Shown: positions 16,839 to 26,878 of the stretch, piece after piece
How the letters are laid out: each line of letters opens with the position of its first letter
Numbering within the stretch: position 1 is the stretch's first letter
Source of the DNA: Bacteroidota bacterium
Lineage (GTDB): Bacteria > Bacteroidota > Bacteroidia > Chitinophagales > BACL12
DNA length: 64,000 bases
NCBI GenBank assembly: GCA_016706865.1
Contig: JADJIS010000003.1
Location: forward strand, 1,240,001 to 1,304,000
Direction of reading: 5' to 3'
Notes under the pieces: model-generated
The model's input: the letters and a program-made list of their open reading frames with translations, nothing else
Told to the model about the DNA's origin: nothing
Databases searched by the model: none
Translations under genes and position numbers: made by a program

Positions 16839-17567
16839 TTAGCGGGAAAGAGCCACAAAATCTTTAATTAAGGTTTTGATAAACCCTATTTTATCGGCAG
16901 GAGCCCGCTCCATGTTCAAGCGAATTCTGGCAATATCTGCAGCCTCGTTCAAGGCATCATCATGGGCATCGTTCTGGTATTTTATGCTTTTATCCATTAC
17001 TTCCTTAAGTAACAACATTTCCGGTTCGGTGAATTCTCTAACATTAGGATAAACCGGAACATAATTTTCTATGGAACGGATATTCAGGATATCTGACAAA
17101 ACAATACGTTGTGAAGGATTAGTTTTAATAACCGCGGTATTTGCAACAATATCGCCCAAACGCTGACCTTTTTCTGAGCTGCTGATGAGCATAATTCCGA
17201 TAGAACCTAAGGAAAAAAAGATATCCAGCGGCCTCATTGCCCATCGCATAAGGTAATCGTTAAGTGAAGGTTCAGTTCCTGTTAGTTTAACCACTTTGAT
17301 ACCTAACATTCGTTTTCCCGGACTTTGTCCGTCGAGTAAAATCTCAAAGGCAAAATGGTAGAAAAAGAGGATAGGGAATACTACAAAGTATAATACATAA
17401 TCCTCATTGGCGAAAATTCCGGTGGCCATTATTACTTTTGTGAGTATTACCAAACCAACAACAAGTATTAAAAGATCAATTACATAAGCAAATAATCTGT
17501 CGCGCACCTCTGCCAATTCATAATTGATGGTCACGTTTTGAGTGGTAAGTATATCTATAGTGCGCAT
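16839..17567 (-). CDS. RDD family membrane protein
   Basis: 242 residues. The N-terminal half holds RDD-family transmembrane helices (about 24-46, 55-75 and 120-140) with the conserved RLFAYVIDLL start, GQSPGKRMLGIKV and a QRLGDIVAN motif. The C-terminal 90 residues are soluble and helical. Transport of sodium or protons has been reported for some RDD proteins but is not general. It is divergent from a SpoIIM-DUF4129-DUF4350-MoxR-DUF58 operon. That pairing recurs in Bacteroidota and suggests a shared role at the cell envelope. Confidence 0.88.
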   Translation of the reverse strand: MRTIDILTTQNVTINYELAEVRDRLFAYVIDLLILVVGLVILTKVIMATGIFANEDYVLYFVVFPILFFYHFAFEILLDGQSPGKRMLGIKVVKLTGTEPSLNDYLMRWAMRPLDIFFSLGSIGIMLISSSEKGQRLGDIVANTAVIKTNPSQRIVLSDILNIRSIENYVPVYPNVREFTEPEMLLLKEVMDKSIKYQNDAHDDALNEAADIARIRLNMERAPADKIGFIKTLIKDFVALSR

Positions 17568-17772
17568 TAGGTTTTAGTTGCAAAGGAATTATTCTCCAAA
17601 AATAAAATTTTTAGGCAAATTGTTCAGTTTATCTCCAAATATCATATTTGAAAAAGGGCTTTTGCGGAAAACGGGGTTAACCAGTCGCTCATAATTTGAA
17701 TTTTTATCTCTAATCAACAATTATGGAAACTATAATAGAAACGTATATATTTACCGCGATATTGGAAACCAC

Positions 17773-19638
17773 ATGAGAGAAACCAGTTTTATAGATCAGA
17801 ATAAACAAAAGTGGGACGAATTTGAAAAAAAATTCGAATCGGAGAAAGATCCTGAAAAAGTGAGTAATCTCTTCATTCAAATAACCGACGACCTCAGTTA
17901 TTCCAGAACTTATTATCCCAACAGATCTGTAAAAATTTATTTGAACAATCTTGCGCAAAAAGTTTTCCACTCTATATATAAAAACAAGGTTCGCAGAAGA
18001 AGGAAATTAGTTACCTTCTGGAAAGATGAATTACCACAAAGAATGCATGCTGCGCGGTGGCAATTGTTATTTACTTTTTGTTTGTTCATGATCTCTTTTT
18101 TTATTGGTGTTTTCAGCAGTATGCACGATTCGGAATTTTCTAGATTTATTTTGGGAGATTCGTATATCAATATGACCGAGGAAAATATCAAAAGTGGCGA
18201 CCCGATGAAGGTGTATAAAGAGATGAATGAATTTGATATGTTTTTCGCGATCACCTTTAATAATTTAAGAGTTTCTTTTTTAACATTGATATTCGGGATA
18301 TTTTTCGGATTAGGCACTGCATATTTTATTATTTACAACGGAATAATGGTGGGGGCTTTTCAGTATTTTTTTATTGAAAAGGGACTTTTTTGGGAATCAT
18401 TTCTTACCATTTGGGTTCACGGGGCTCTCGAAATATCGGCAATTGTAATTGCAGGCACAGCTGGTATAACACTTGGGCGAGGGTTACTTTTTCCCGGCAC
18501 ATTTACACGAATGCAATCATTTCGTATTAATGGTATGCGTGCTGTACAAATATTTTTAGGAATTGCTCCCATAATTGTACTTGCCGGAATTAATGAAAGT
18601 TTTCTAACACGTCATACCGACACTCCCAATTACATCAGAGCATTATTAATTATAGTTGAATTTGCCTTTATGATATTTTATTTTGTGATCTATCCTGCCA
18701 GAAAAGCAAAAAGCGGATTTAACACAAACAGAAGATCCGATGAAATTCCTGCTGATAAGACCCTGGAATTTAATTTAAATAAGATCAAAAATAACGGAGA
18801 AGTTTTTGCCGAAGGATTTATGATATTGCGACAATTCATTAAACCTGTTTTGATCACAATATTTAGTACGGCAGCACTTTATACGGCGATATACTTTTGG
18901 AAAGTTGCAACCTTTGCCCAAGTATATCATGAAATCCATTTCGATCAGTTCAGTGGTATTTTTGAAGCGGTGAGAGATGTTCGGGATCTGTTAGACCATC
19001 AGGGGAACTATGTTCTGATGGCCATTAATATTTTATCCCTTACCATACTTAGTTCATTATGTTTCTATATAATTCAACTGGTAAAAATGAAGAACCTGCA
19101 CTTTAGGCTGCAGGGATTTATGATTTTCTTAGTAAAAAGAGGTTGGTTCATTTTCATATTATCGTCGATAATGCATATAATATTATTAAGTGATTCCGGA
19201 TTTTTTATTTTCTGTTTCTTTTTAGTTTTACCTGCCTTATTTTTTATTTTCGCCGATATGGTGAATAAGAACACCGTTTCCCTTAATCTCTTTAATTCAA
19301 TCAGCTATTTTTTCCGGAATTTTTTAACCATAGAATTATTGTATCTTCCATTGTTGTTATTAAGTATTATGGTATCATTGATGGCACATTCCGTTATTTG
19401 TTATTTTAATATTGAATTGATAAAATGGAATATTCCATTTGACCCATTTATCTATGAAGCAGTGCAGGACATTAGTGTTACTTTTATATTGATAGCCACC
19501 GTATTTCTTCAAATTTGTATGGTAGCCATAAATATGGGCATTTTATATTACAGTTTTTATGAAATTGGCACTGCGGGTGAATTGCGCACACGAATTCAGA
19601 AACTTGAATTTAAACCAAATAAATCCGGAGCCGCATGA
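17773..19638 (+). CDS. SpoIIM-domain membrane protein fused to a second membrane domain
   Basis: 621 residues. The first half (about 1-325) is a stage II sporulation protein M-like domain: a charged cytoplasmic N-terminus, a first membrane helix at about 98-118, then several helices with the conserved FWESFLTIWVHGALEISA and GLLFPG motifs. Residues about 350-600 form a second set of five or six transmembrane helices. In relatives the second part is, as I recall, usually a separate gene at this position. It heads a tightly coupled operon: its stop overlaps the next start (ATGA). SpoIIM proteins outside spore-formers are not functionally defined. The MoxR/DUF58 context suggests a membrane-bound chaperone-like complex. 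Confidence 0.85.
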   Translation: MRETSFIDQNKQKWDEFEKKFESEKDPEKVSNLFIQITDDLSYSRTYYPNRSVKIYLNNLAQKVFHSIYKNKVRRRRKLVTFWKDELPQRMHAARWQLLFTFCLFMISFFIGVFSSMHDSEFSRFILGDSYINMTEENIKSGDPMKVYKEMNEFDMFFAITFNNLRVSFLTLIFGIFFGLGTAYFIIYNGIMVGAFQYFFIEKGLFWESFLTIWVHGALEISAIVIAGTAGITLGRGLLFPGTFTRMQSFRINGMRAVQIFLGIAPIIVLAGINESFLTRHTDTPNYIRALLIIVEFAFMIFYFVIYPARKAKSGFNTNRRSDEIPADKTLEFNLNKIKNNGEVFAEGFMILRQFIKPVLITIFSTAALYTAIYFWKVATFAQVYHEIHFDQFSGIFEAVRDVRDLLDHQGNYVLMAINILSLTILSSLCFYIIQLVKMKNLHFRLQGFMIFLVKRGWFIFILSSIMHIILLSDSGFFIFCFFLVLPALFFIFADMVNKNTVSLNLFNSISYFFRNFLTIELLYLPLLLLSIMVSLMAHSVICYFNIELIKWNIPFDPFIYEAVQDISVTFILIATVFLQICMVAINMGILYYSFYEIGTAGELRTRIQKLEFKPNKSGAA

Positions 19639-20294
19639 GGGTGAAAATACTGTTATTATTTATTTGTATTTCTTCTTCTGCAGTTTATGGACAAAACGCT
19701 CCTGCTTATCATCCTATTGACAGATCAGAATGGGAAAAAGCCACGGAGGGACTTTCTTACAACGAGAAAAAACAGGAAGAGGAAAAACCAAAAGAGGTAA
19801 AAGAAAGAGACTTTTCATTTAATTTACCTATTTCACAACAACTGGCTCAGGTGATCGGATTTATTTTAATTGCAGCGTTATTGGTATTTATATTATTAAA
19901 ACTTTTTGGTAAAGGATTATTCGGAAACAAAAAAGTGGATGTAGTACAAAAAACTACCTTGCATGAACTTGATGAAAGGCCTATGGAAACAGATCTCGAA
20001 AGATTTCTTCGGGAGGCTTTGGAAAACCGCGATTTCAGACTTGCGATCCGCATCTATTATTTAATGCTGTTAAAAATATTACACGATAAGAATTTTATTG
20101 AATGGAAAAAAAATAAAACAAATATGGATTATCTGGCGGAGGTTAGTAAACATCCCTCCTACCCTCGTCTCAGTAATAATACTATCATGTATGAATTTAT
20201 CTGGTATGGAGAAAAAACATTGGGAGAGTCTCAATTTAATTTGATCCGTACCTCTTATATCGATCTCCTTAAAGAACTTAAAAACGGCAATTGA
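19635..20294 (+). CDS. DUF4129-type membrane protein
   Basis: 219 residues. A signal peptide (ending near VYGQ, residue 20) is followed by a periplasmic Glu/Lys-rich linker, a transmembrane helix at about 73-93 and a cytoplasmic helical domain with ALENRDFRLAIRIYYL and YEFIWYGE motifs, as in DUF4129. The start overlaps the previous stop (ATGA), and the next gene begins with TTG overlapping this TGA, so expression is coupled. DUF4129 domains accompany MoxR ATPases and transglutaminase-like proteins, but no biochemical role is established. Confidence 0.8.
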   Translation: MRVKILLLFICISSSAVYGQNAPAYHPIDRSEWEKATEGLSYNEKKQEEEKPKEVKERDFSFNLPISQQLAQVIGFILIAALLVFILLKLFGKGLFGNKKVDVVQKTTLHELDERPMETDLERFLREALENRDFRLAIRIYYLMLLKILHDKNFIEWKKNKTNMDYLAEVSKHPSYPRLSNNTIMYEFIWYGEKTLGESQFNLIRTSYIDLLKELKNGN

Positions 20295-21628
20295 AAAAAG
20301 GACCTGCAATATTGATCGGAATTGTTGGGATAGTAGTGGTACTATTGGTCGTTTATTTGGCATTTCTGCGCACTAATAGTAATACCTATATTTGGAGTGA
20401 AACTTACATTGAATCCAGTGATCAACCTTTTGGCACATCTGTGGTAAGTGAATTACTGGAATCTTATTTTCCGGGCAAGAAATTTGAAAAGGTAAATAAT
20501 GATCTCGGTGAACAATTGACAGCAACTGCAGATGGTCACAAAAATTATATTTTCGTAGGACAGTATCCATATTATACTGACTCTCTTTTTGAGATCTTAA
20601 AAACATTTGTGAGTAATGGTAATGATGCATTTATAGCGCTTAATCAATTACCGGAAAACTTATCTTCAGAAGTGCTTTTGCAATCGAATGGTGAAATATT
20701 ATCGCAGGATACCGTGTATTATTTAGATAATTTTGGTGATTCTGCATTTTATCTGGAAGAAAATTACGCGGAAGATCCGTATGCATTTTCCACCTTTTCC
20801 ACCACCAAGATCGGATTGAATTTTTTTGAACCCGGATTCATTAGAGATTCCTCTTATACCTTTCAATTAGAGATAGCCGAAGAAATTGTAAATTACAACT
20901 GGAATTATTTTTTGCCTGCCTTTCAGAAATCCATTGTAAACCATCAGGCCTTAGGAAGTATTTATTCCGGTAATTTTTGTGATTTAATAAAGGTGCCTTT
21001 TGGAAAAGGGAATTTCTATATTCACTGCAATCCAATTGTCTTCAGCAATTATTTTCAGGTAGAAAAAAACAATATTGAATATACTTCCAAAGTATTATCT
21101 TACCTGGAACCAGGTGATATTATTTGGGATGAATATTCTAAAACAACATATAACAGTGAATTTCAAAATAATGAACAACAACAGGAAGGGCCACTGAAAT
21201 TCATTTTATCGCAAACTTCCCTGCGCTGGGCCTGGTATGTAATGTTGATCGCGTTAATATTATTTATTATTTTCAGAACCAAACGAATGCAACAATCAAT
21301 TCCGGTTCTGGAACCAAATGAAAATAAATCGCTGGAATTTGTCCAAACGATCGGAAGAATGTATTACATCCGAAAAAACCATAAACAGCTTGCTCTACAA
21401 AAAATTAAACTATTTCTGCATTTTATTAACGAAAAATATCAGTTGGCAACCCACACGCCCGACGAGATATTCATACAAAAACTGGTAATGAAATCGGAGA
21501 TCGGTGCCAATAGTATTCAGTCCATTTTTAAACATGCAAAATATATTGATAATACCGACGACGTGACAGATAACGATCTAATTGAACTTCACAAATTATT
21601 AGAACATTTTTATAAAAATTGTAAATAA
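20291..21628 (+). CDS. DUF4350-domain membrane protein
   Basis: 445 residues from a TTG start that overlaps the stop of the DUF4129 gene (TTGA). An N-terminal membrane helix (about 5-27) is followed by a DUF4350-like extracytoplasmic domain (about 35-250). A second helix near 311-330 (WYVMLIALILFIIF) leads into a cytoplasmic helical tail. The topology fits an inner-membrane protein of the MoxR/DUF58 cluster. The TTG start is chosen because it is the only start at the coupled position and directly precedes the hydrophobic helix. Confidence 0.8.
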   Translation: MKKGPAILIGIVGIVVVLLVVYLAFLRTNSNTYIWSETYIESSDQPFGTSVVSELLESYFPGKKFEKVNNDLGEQLTATADGHKNYIFVGQYPYYTDSLFEILKTFVSNGNDAFIALNQLPENLSSEVLLQSNGEILSQDTVYYLDNFGDSAFYLEENYAEDPYAFSTFSTTKIGLNFFEPGFIRDSSYTFQLEIAEEIVNYNWNYFLPAFQKSIVNHQALGSIYSGNFCDLIKVPFGKGNFYIHCNPIVFSNYFQVEKNNIEYTSKVLSYLEPGDIIWDEYSKTTYNSEFQNNEQQQEGPLKFILSQTSLRWAWYVMLIALILFIIFRTKRMQQSIPVLEPNENKSLEFVQTIGRMYYIRKNHKQLALQKIKLFLHFINEKYQLATHTPDEIFIQKLVMKSEIGANSIQSIFKHAKYIDNTDDVTDNDLIELHKLLEHFYKNCK

Positions 21629-21634
21629 AATCAT

Positions 21635-22618
21635 ATGGAAGAAAATGTATTCAGTCCGGAAATTTCACCTGAGTTACAGCAAATAACACTGTCTGTTAAT
21701 GCGATCCGCAACGAATTGCACAAGGTGATTATTGGGCAATCAAAATTAATAGACCTGCTTATTGCGGGAATATTCAGTGGCGGACATATTTTAATTGAAG
21801 GCGTTCCCGGAATTGCAAAAACACTTACTGCTAAATTATTGGCTAAAACAATTGCCACGAATTTTTCACGTATACAGTTCACTCCCGATCTTATGCCTAC
21901 GGATGTTTTGGGAACCAGTGTTTTTAATCAGAAAACATCCGAATTTAATTTTAAAAAAGGCCCTATTTTTTCCAATATTGTTTTGATAGATGAAATTAAT
22001 CGTTCTCCCGCAAAAACACAGGCCGCCTTGTTAGAAGTAATGGAGGAATTAAAAGTTACCATGGATGGCGAAACCTATGCCATGGGATTTCCATTTTTTG
22101 TAATTGCAACCCAAAATCCGATAGAACAGGAAGGAACATATAAATTACCGGAAGCACAATTAGATAGATTTTTATTCCGAATTAAGATCTCCTACCCTGA
22201 GCTGGAGGAGGAAAAACAAATTTTATACCGATTTAAGGAAGATTTTACCAATCGCCAAAAAGATTCGGTAAATGCAGTTATGTCAACAGAACAATTAAAG
22301 GCTTGCAGAGAAATAGTTGAAAAAATTCATATCAAGGATGAGTTGTTGGATTACATTGCAAACATCGTTTTCAAAACAAGAAATCACGGCGATCTTTTTC
22401 TTGGTGCTTCACCCCGTGCATCATTGAATATTATGAAAGCATCAAAAGCTGTAGCTGCTATGAATGGAAGAAATTTTGTTACGCCAGATGATATTCATTT
22501 TGTTGCTTACCCTGTTTTGAACCACAGAATTATTCTTACTCCGGATAAAGAACTGGAAGGATACGACAGTGAATCTGTTATTAAATCCATTATTGAAACC
22601 ATTGACGTGCCGCGATGA
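21635..22618 (+). CDS. MoxR-family AAA+ ATPase
   Basis: 327 residues. Walker A reads GVPGIAKT (56-63), with glycine-alanine in place of the usual GxGKT spacing, as is common in MoxR proteins. Walker B is VLIDEINR (about 118-125), and there is a sensor region ATQNPIEQEGTYKLPEAQLDRF split by the usual loop. MoxR ATPases act as chaperones that help mature von Willebrand factor-domain or metal-containing complexes. It lies 6 bp after the DUF4350 gene, and its stop overlaps the DUF58 start (ATGA), the standard partner arrangement. Confidence 0.95.
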   Translation: MEENVFSPEISPELQQITLSVNAIRNELHKVIIGQSKLIDLLIAGIFSGGHILIEGVPGIAKTLTAKLLAKTIATNFSRIQFTPDLMPTDVLGTSVFNQKTSEFNFKKGPIFSNIVLIDEINRSPAKTQAALLEVMEELKVTMDGETYAMGFPFFVIATQNPIEQEGTYKLPEAQLDRFLFRIKISYPELEEEKQILYRFKEDFTNRQKDSVNAVMSTEQLKACREIVEKIHIKDELLDYIANIVFKTRNHGDLFLGASPRASLNIMKASKAVAAMNGRNFVTPDDIHFVAYPVLNHRIILTPDKELEGYDSESVIKSIIETIDVPR

Positions 22619-23949
22619 AATTTAGTATAAGTAAAATATTCGTCACCAATAGATTATTTGTTGCACTAGGAATAATAGCGATCTTATTTGCCGTAAGCTT
22701 TTCGGTGAGTTTTATATTTTATTTTGCCCAGGCTGCTTTGATATTACTTGGAGCTATTATTATTGTGGATCTCATTTTATTATTCTCCCCAAACACAAAA
22801 ATTAAAGCAGAACGAAGATTGAGTAATGTATTTTCGCTCAGTGATGAAAATGCAGTTCACATTACAATTTTAAGTCGCGCAGCTATTCCTCTTGATTTAC
22901 ATATCATTGATGAATTACCATACCAACTGCAAAAACGCGATTTTGCCATTGATATGAAAATTGGTCCCGGCGAAAAAAAACGCATAGATTATATGGTGCG
23001 TCCGGTAATTCGCGGTGAGTATGTTTTCAGGAAGATAAATATTTTTGCGCAGTCTGTAATTGGCATCATAAGCAGAAGGTTTATATTCGACGCTGATGTA
23101 ACAACAAAGGTTTATCCTTCCATTTTGCAAATGAAAAATTATGAATTAAAAACGATGTCGCGCATCAGTTTTTTTCAGGGTGTTAAAAAAATGCGCAGGA
23201 TAGGTCATAGTTATGAATTTGAACAAATAAAAAAATATGTACGGGGTGATGATATCAGAAGCATAAATTGGAAAGCAACGGGCCGTGTTGGAGAGCTTAT
23301 GGTTAATCACTATGAAGACGAACGCTCACAACAGGTTTTTTGCATTGTAGATAAAAGCAGAACGATGAAAATGCCTTTCAACAATCTGAGTTTGCTTGAT
23401 TATGCGATCAATTCAACATTAACCATCAGTAATATCGCATTAAAAAAACAGGATCGGGTTGGTTTTATTTCCTTTTCCGATAGAATTGGCACTACTTTGA
23501 GTCCTGATAAACACCACGTACAGTTAAGAAAGATTCTTGAAGCATTATACAACGAAAAAGAAAGATTTAACGAAGCCAATTACGAATTGTTATATCTGCA
23601 TATCCGCAATTTTATAAGAGTGCGCAGTTTAATATTTTTATACACCAATTTCGAAAGTGTTTTCGCAATTGAAAGAGTGGTAACCATACTTAGAAAATTA
23701 AATAAACTGCATTTGCTGGTAGTAATATTTTTCGAAAATTCGGAGATCACTACTTATGCAAAAGAAGATGCACATAATCTCGAAGATGTATATCTCACCA
23801 CCATTGCACAAAAATTTGCAGTAGAAAAAAGTCTCATCCGAAAAGAACTCACCAAATACGGGATTCAAACTATTATATCCACACCGGAAGATCTCTCGAT
23901 TAATACGATCAATAAATACCTTGAGTTAAAATCGAGAGGGTTGATTTAA
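22615..23949 (+). CDS. DUF58 domain protein
   Basis: 444 residues. Two N-terminal membrane helices (about 12-30 and 34-56) precede a DUF58 domain. Its hallmark lies around 206-219 (GDDIRSINWKATGR), followed by a von Willebrand factor A-like region starting with FCIVDKSRTMK. This is the usual substrate or partner of the MoxR ATPase just upstream. It is the last gene of the coupled operon, and a long heptamer repeat begins 3 bp past its stop codon. Confidence 0.92.
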   Translation: MKFSISKIFVTNRLFVALGIIAILFAVSFSVSFIFYFAQAALILLGAIIIVDLILLFSPNTKIKAERRLSNVFSLSDENAVHITILSRAAIPLDLHIIDELPYQLQKRDFAIDMKIGPGEKKRIDYMVRPVIRGEYVFRKINIFAQSVIGIISRRFIFDADVTTKVYPSILQMKNYELKTMSRISFFQGVKKMRRIGHSYEFEQIKKYVRGDDIRSINWKATGRVGELMVNHYEDERSQQVFCIVDKSRTMKMPFNNLSLLDYAINSTLTISNIALKKQDRVGFISFSDRIGTTLSPDKHHVQLRKILEALYNEKERFNEANYELLYLHIRNFIRVRSLIFLYTNFESVFAIERVVTILRKLNKLHLLVVIFFENSEITTYAKEDAHNLEDVYLTTIAQKFAVEKSLIRKELTKYGIQTIISTPEDLSINTINKYLELKSRGLI

Positions 23950-23952
23950 ATA

Positions 23953-24278
23953 GTTCTGGGTTCTGGGTTCTGAGTTCTGAGTTCTGGGTTCTGAGTTCTG
24001 AGTTCTGAGTTCTGGGTTCTGGGTTCTGAGTTCTGGGTTCTGAGTTCTGGGTTCTGGTTTCTGGGTTCTGAGTTCGGGGTTCTGGGTTCTGAGTTCGGGG
24101 TTCTGAGTTCTGAGTTCGGGGTTCTGGGTTCGGGGTTCTGAGTTCAACAACCCGCAAGAGTGTCCCCACAGTGTTACCCGAAGGGAACGCTGTGGATTCG
24201 GAGCGATATGTCTGGGTTCTGAGTTCTGAGTTCTGGGTTCTGAGTTCTGGGTTCTGAGTTCTGAGTTCTGGGTTCTGA
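23953..24278. repeat. Heptamer tandem array (GTTCTGA/GTTCTGG) split by a hairpin element
   Basis: About 28 imperfect heptamers GTTCTGR fill 23953-24145 and nearly ten more fill 24211-24278. A 65-bp unrelated insert with a strong hairpin separates them. Further heptamers of other types lie at 24301-24328 (ACTCATT) and 24361-24377 (AACTCAG, the inverted form of the main unit). The block fills the whole 430-bp gap between the DUF58 and sppA genes. Open frames across it only translate the repeat. Confidence 0.8.
24166..24195. repeat. REP-like hairpin inside the heptamer array
   Basis: CCACAGTGTT-A-CCC pairs with GGGAACGCTGTGG around a GAA loop: a 13-bp stem with one bulged A and one G-T pair. 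It is directly followed by ATTCGGAGCG, the reverse complement of the CGCTCCGAAT that follows the hairpins at 541-739. It could serve as a terminator-like or REP-type element. Confidence 0.55.
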
Positions 24279-24379
24279 TTATGATCCTACTCGGATTAAA
24301 ACTCATTACTCATTACTCATAACTCTTCTTCTCCTTAGAAGCAAAAGCATCACGGCATCAAACTCAGAACTCAGAACGT

Positions 24380-26155
24380 TTATTTTATAACCACCTCATA
24401 CGGCAATTTTGCCTGAATTACCGGCCTGTTCAACAATTCGGTAACAGCAACATAATGCGGATATAAAATTCCAAGTTGTTCTGCTTTTACGGATGCAGCA
24501 GTTTCTTCAGTTAAATTGGTGATAATACCATCGAGTATGCTGGGTTTTTGTTTGGGATATTCGGAAATTTCATATGCTTTTAAACCGGACAATTCCACAG
24601 CTCCTTTTATAGCTTCGTCGATACCACCAATTTCATCCACTAGTCCGATCTCTTTTGCTTTAGCACCGATCCAAATTCTACCTTGCGCAATTTCCTCCAC
24701 TTGTTCAACGGTCATATTGCGACCTGCTGCAACCATACGTTTGAAATTAAGATATGTGGAATCAACACCTGATTGCAGAATAAATCTTTCACGTTCTGAA
24801 AAGGGTCTTGTAAGGGATGGAAAATCGGCATACTGTGAAGTGCTTGCAGTATCGAATGTAATTCCTAATTTATCATTCATAAATCCCGAAATTTCAGGGA
24901 TGATCAAAAACACACCGATACTACCTGTTAAGGTATTTGGTTGGGCATAAATTTTATTTGCATTACAGGAGATCATATAACCTCCGCTTGCAGCATAATC
25001 GCCCATAGAAACTACGATAGGTTTTACTTTTTTAGTGATCTCAATTTCGCGCCACATCACATCACTGGCAACAGCACTTCCTCCGGGTGAATTTACACGC
25101 AAAACAACTGCCTTTATTGTTTTGTCATTTCTTACCTCCTGCATCATTTCCGTAAAATTCTGCGAACCTAAAAAACCATTATCTGCCTTGCCATCTACAA
25201 TTGTTCCATCTGCATATACAATTGCAATGGTTCCATCAGAATCTGCATTCTTTTTATGTTTAAAAGATGTTTTATAATCTTTCATTGTTACAAATTCCAA
25301 TTCTTTATCTTCTGCCAAACCGCATCTTGTTTTAAGATCAGTCTCCACTTCATCAAAATATTTTAATTCATCAATTAATCCCACACGAACAGCTTCCTCC
25401 GGATGCCATGCAAGCAAACTATCGGCAATTAATTTATATTGTTCAATTGATTTCGATCTGGAAGAATTTATTTCATTTAAATTTTCATTAAATAATCCTC
25501 CTAAAAATTCTTCCAATTGCAATCTGTTTTCTTCACTCATTTTATCAGAACGAAAAGGTTCCGTTGCGCTTTTAAATTTTCCATCATAAAAAATTTGTGT
25601 TTTAACACCAAGTTTATCCAGTGTGCCTTTATAAAAAGTAAGATGCGCACTTAATCCTTTAAAATCGATAGCGCCTGATGGATTCATATAGATCTTATCG
25701 GCAATGGAACCGAGATAATAACTCGATTGTGAAATAACCTCACCATAGGCTATCACAAACTTTCCACTGTTCTTTTTAAAATCCTCCAAAGCATCGCGAA
25801 TTTCCTGCAAAGTGGCATATGCATTTTGGTTAAGACCTAATTCAAGATATATTCCCTTGATATGATCATCGGTTTCTGCATTCTTAATGTTGATAAGTAT
25901 ATCATTAAGTCCCATACCCTGATCATCGTTGATTCCAAGAAGTCCCAAACCGGTGGGCATTCCTGTTTGAGTTTGTTCAACAATTGCGTAGTTTGTGTTA
26001 ATACGCAATACAGTGTTGGGTTTCACACTGGTTTTGGGCGCGTCAAATTGTTGAGAAACACCGGAAATTATCCCTGCTATTATAAAAAATAGTAGCAAAC
26101 AGAAGACAAAAAAGGCCAAAAGGGAGGCAAAAAAGGAACGGAAGAACTCTTTCAT
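24380..26155 (-). CDS. sppA: Signal peptide peptidase SppA, 67 kDa type
   Basis: 591 residues, the long two-domain SppA form (peptidase family S49). An N-terminal membrane anchor covers about 13-33. The catalytic lysine is predicted at 195 in GKFKSATEPF. The nucleophile serine is predicted at 391 in DYAASGGY, matching the Lys/Ser dyad contributed by the two tandem domains. SppA degrades cleaved signal peptides in the membrane. The gene stands alone, divergent from folK. Confidence 0.95.
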   Translation of the reverse strand: MKEFFRSFFASLLAFFVFCLLLFFIIAGIISGVSQQFDAPKTSVKPNTVLRINTNYAIVEQTQTGMPTGLGLLGINDDQGMGLNDILINIKNAETDDHIKGIYLELGLNQNAYATLQEIRDALEDFKKNSGKFVIAYGEVISQSSYYLGSIADKIYMNPSGAIDFKGLSAHLTFYKGTLDKLGVKTQIFYDGKFKSATEPFRSDKMSEENRLQLEEFLGGLFNENLNEINSSRSKSIEQYKLIADSLLAWHPEEAVRVGLIDELKYFDEVETDLKTRCGLAEDKELEFVTMKDYKTSFKHKKNADSDGTIAIVYADGTIVDGKADNGFLGSQNFTEMMQEVRNDKTIKAVVLRVNSPGGSAVASDVMWREIEITKKVKPIVVSMGDYAASGGYMISCNANKIYAQPNTLTGSIGVFLIIPEISGFMNDKLGITFDTASTSQYADFPSLTRPFSERERFILQSGVDSTYLNFKRMVAAGRNMTVEQVEEIAQGRIWIGAKAKEIGLVDEIGGIDEAIKGAVELSGLKAYEISEYPKQKPSILDGIITNLTEETAASVKAEQLGILYPHYVAVTELLNRPVIQAKLPYEVVIK

Positions 26156-26248
26156 AATAAATTTTAATTATTTTTATTTTTTTTTATTAAATTAGCACTA
26201 TATTTCGAACTGAAACGTTTTAATTTCGTAATCAACTCCTCACAGCCA

Positions 26249-26755
26249 ATGATGACGGAACATATTGCTTACTTATTGTTAGGTACAAATTTAGGTAACC
26301 GGACGGAGAATCTCTCTAAGGCTACTGCCGCTATACGAATGTTCATAGGGCGGGTTGATGCTCAATCTCATGTATTTGAAACAGAACCATGGGGTAAGCC
26401 ACATCAACCACTTTTTTATAATCAGGCGGTTAAAATTGCAACTCCTTGCTCGCCTTTGGAAACCTTGCACCTTATAAAACAGGTGGAATTCTTACTGGGT
26501 AGGGACAATGCGGAGAAATGGGCGCCAAGAGTTATCGACATAGATATTTTATTTTTCGACCAATTTGCGATCGAATCGCCTGTGTTAACAATTCCACATG
26601 CTCATATTGCCCAACGAAAATTCACCTTGGAGCCATTAAGAGAAATTGCCGGTGATTTTATTCACCCGGTATTGCATAAAACAATTAACGAATTATATCA
26701 GGAATGTAATGATATTTTAACCGTTAATCCTGTTGATGTGGTTTATCAATTTTAA
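26249..26755 (+). CDS. folK: 2-amino-4-hydroxy-6-hydroxymethyldihydropteridine diphosphokinase
   Basis: 168 residues. It has the HPPK landmarks: LLLGTNLGNR at about 9-18, EPWGKPHQPLFYN around 47-58, and RVIDIDILFF with the two metal-binding aspartates at 97 and 99. It transfers pyrophosphate from ATP to the pterin in folate synthesis. Two consecutive ATG codons (26249 and 26252) make the exact start uncertain by one residue. A deoxynucleoside kinase gene follows 123 bp downstream, a neighbourhood common in Bacteroidota. Confidence 0.96.
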   Translation: MMTEHIAYLLLGTNLGNRTENLSKATAAIRMFIGRVDAQSHVFETEPWGKPHQPLFYNQAVKIATPCSPLETLHLIKQVEFLLGRDNAEKWAPRVIDIDILFFDQFAIESPVLTIPHAHIAQRKFTLEPLREIAGDFIHPVLHKTINELYQECNDILTVNPVDVVYQF

Positions 26756-26878
26756 TTTTTCGCGATAAATTTTCCAATTATTCTTTTTTCGTTGAGAAAA
26801 TGAACTTTTTATTTTAAATAAATGTTCCACTCAAATTTTTTACTGTATTTTTGACACTCGCATTTCACTAGTAAATAT

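Noticed and set aside
23909..24306. Two minus-strand frames of repeated RTQNSEP text
   Set aside because: They are translations of the GTTCTGR heptamer array, which keeps all frames open.
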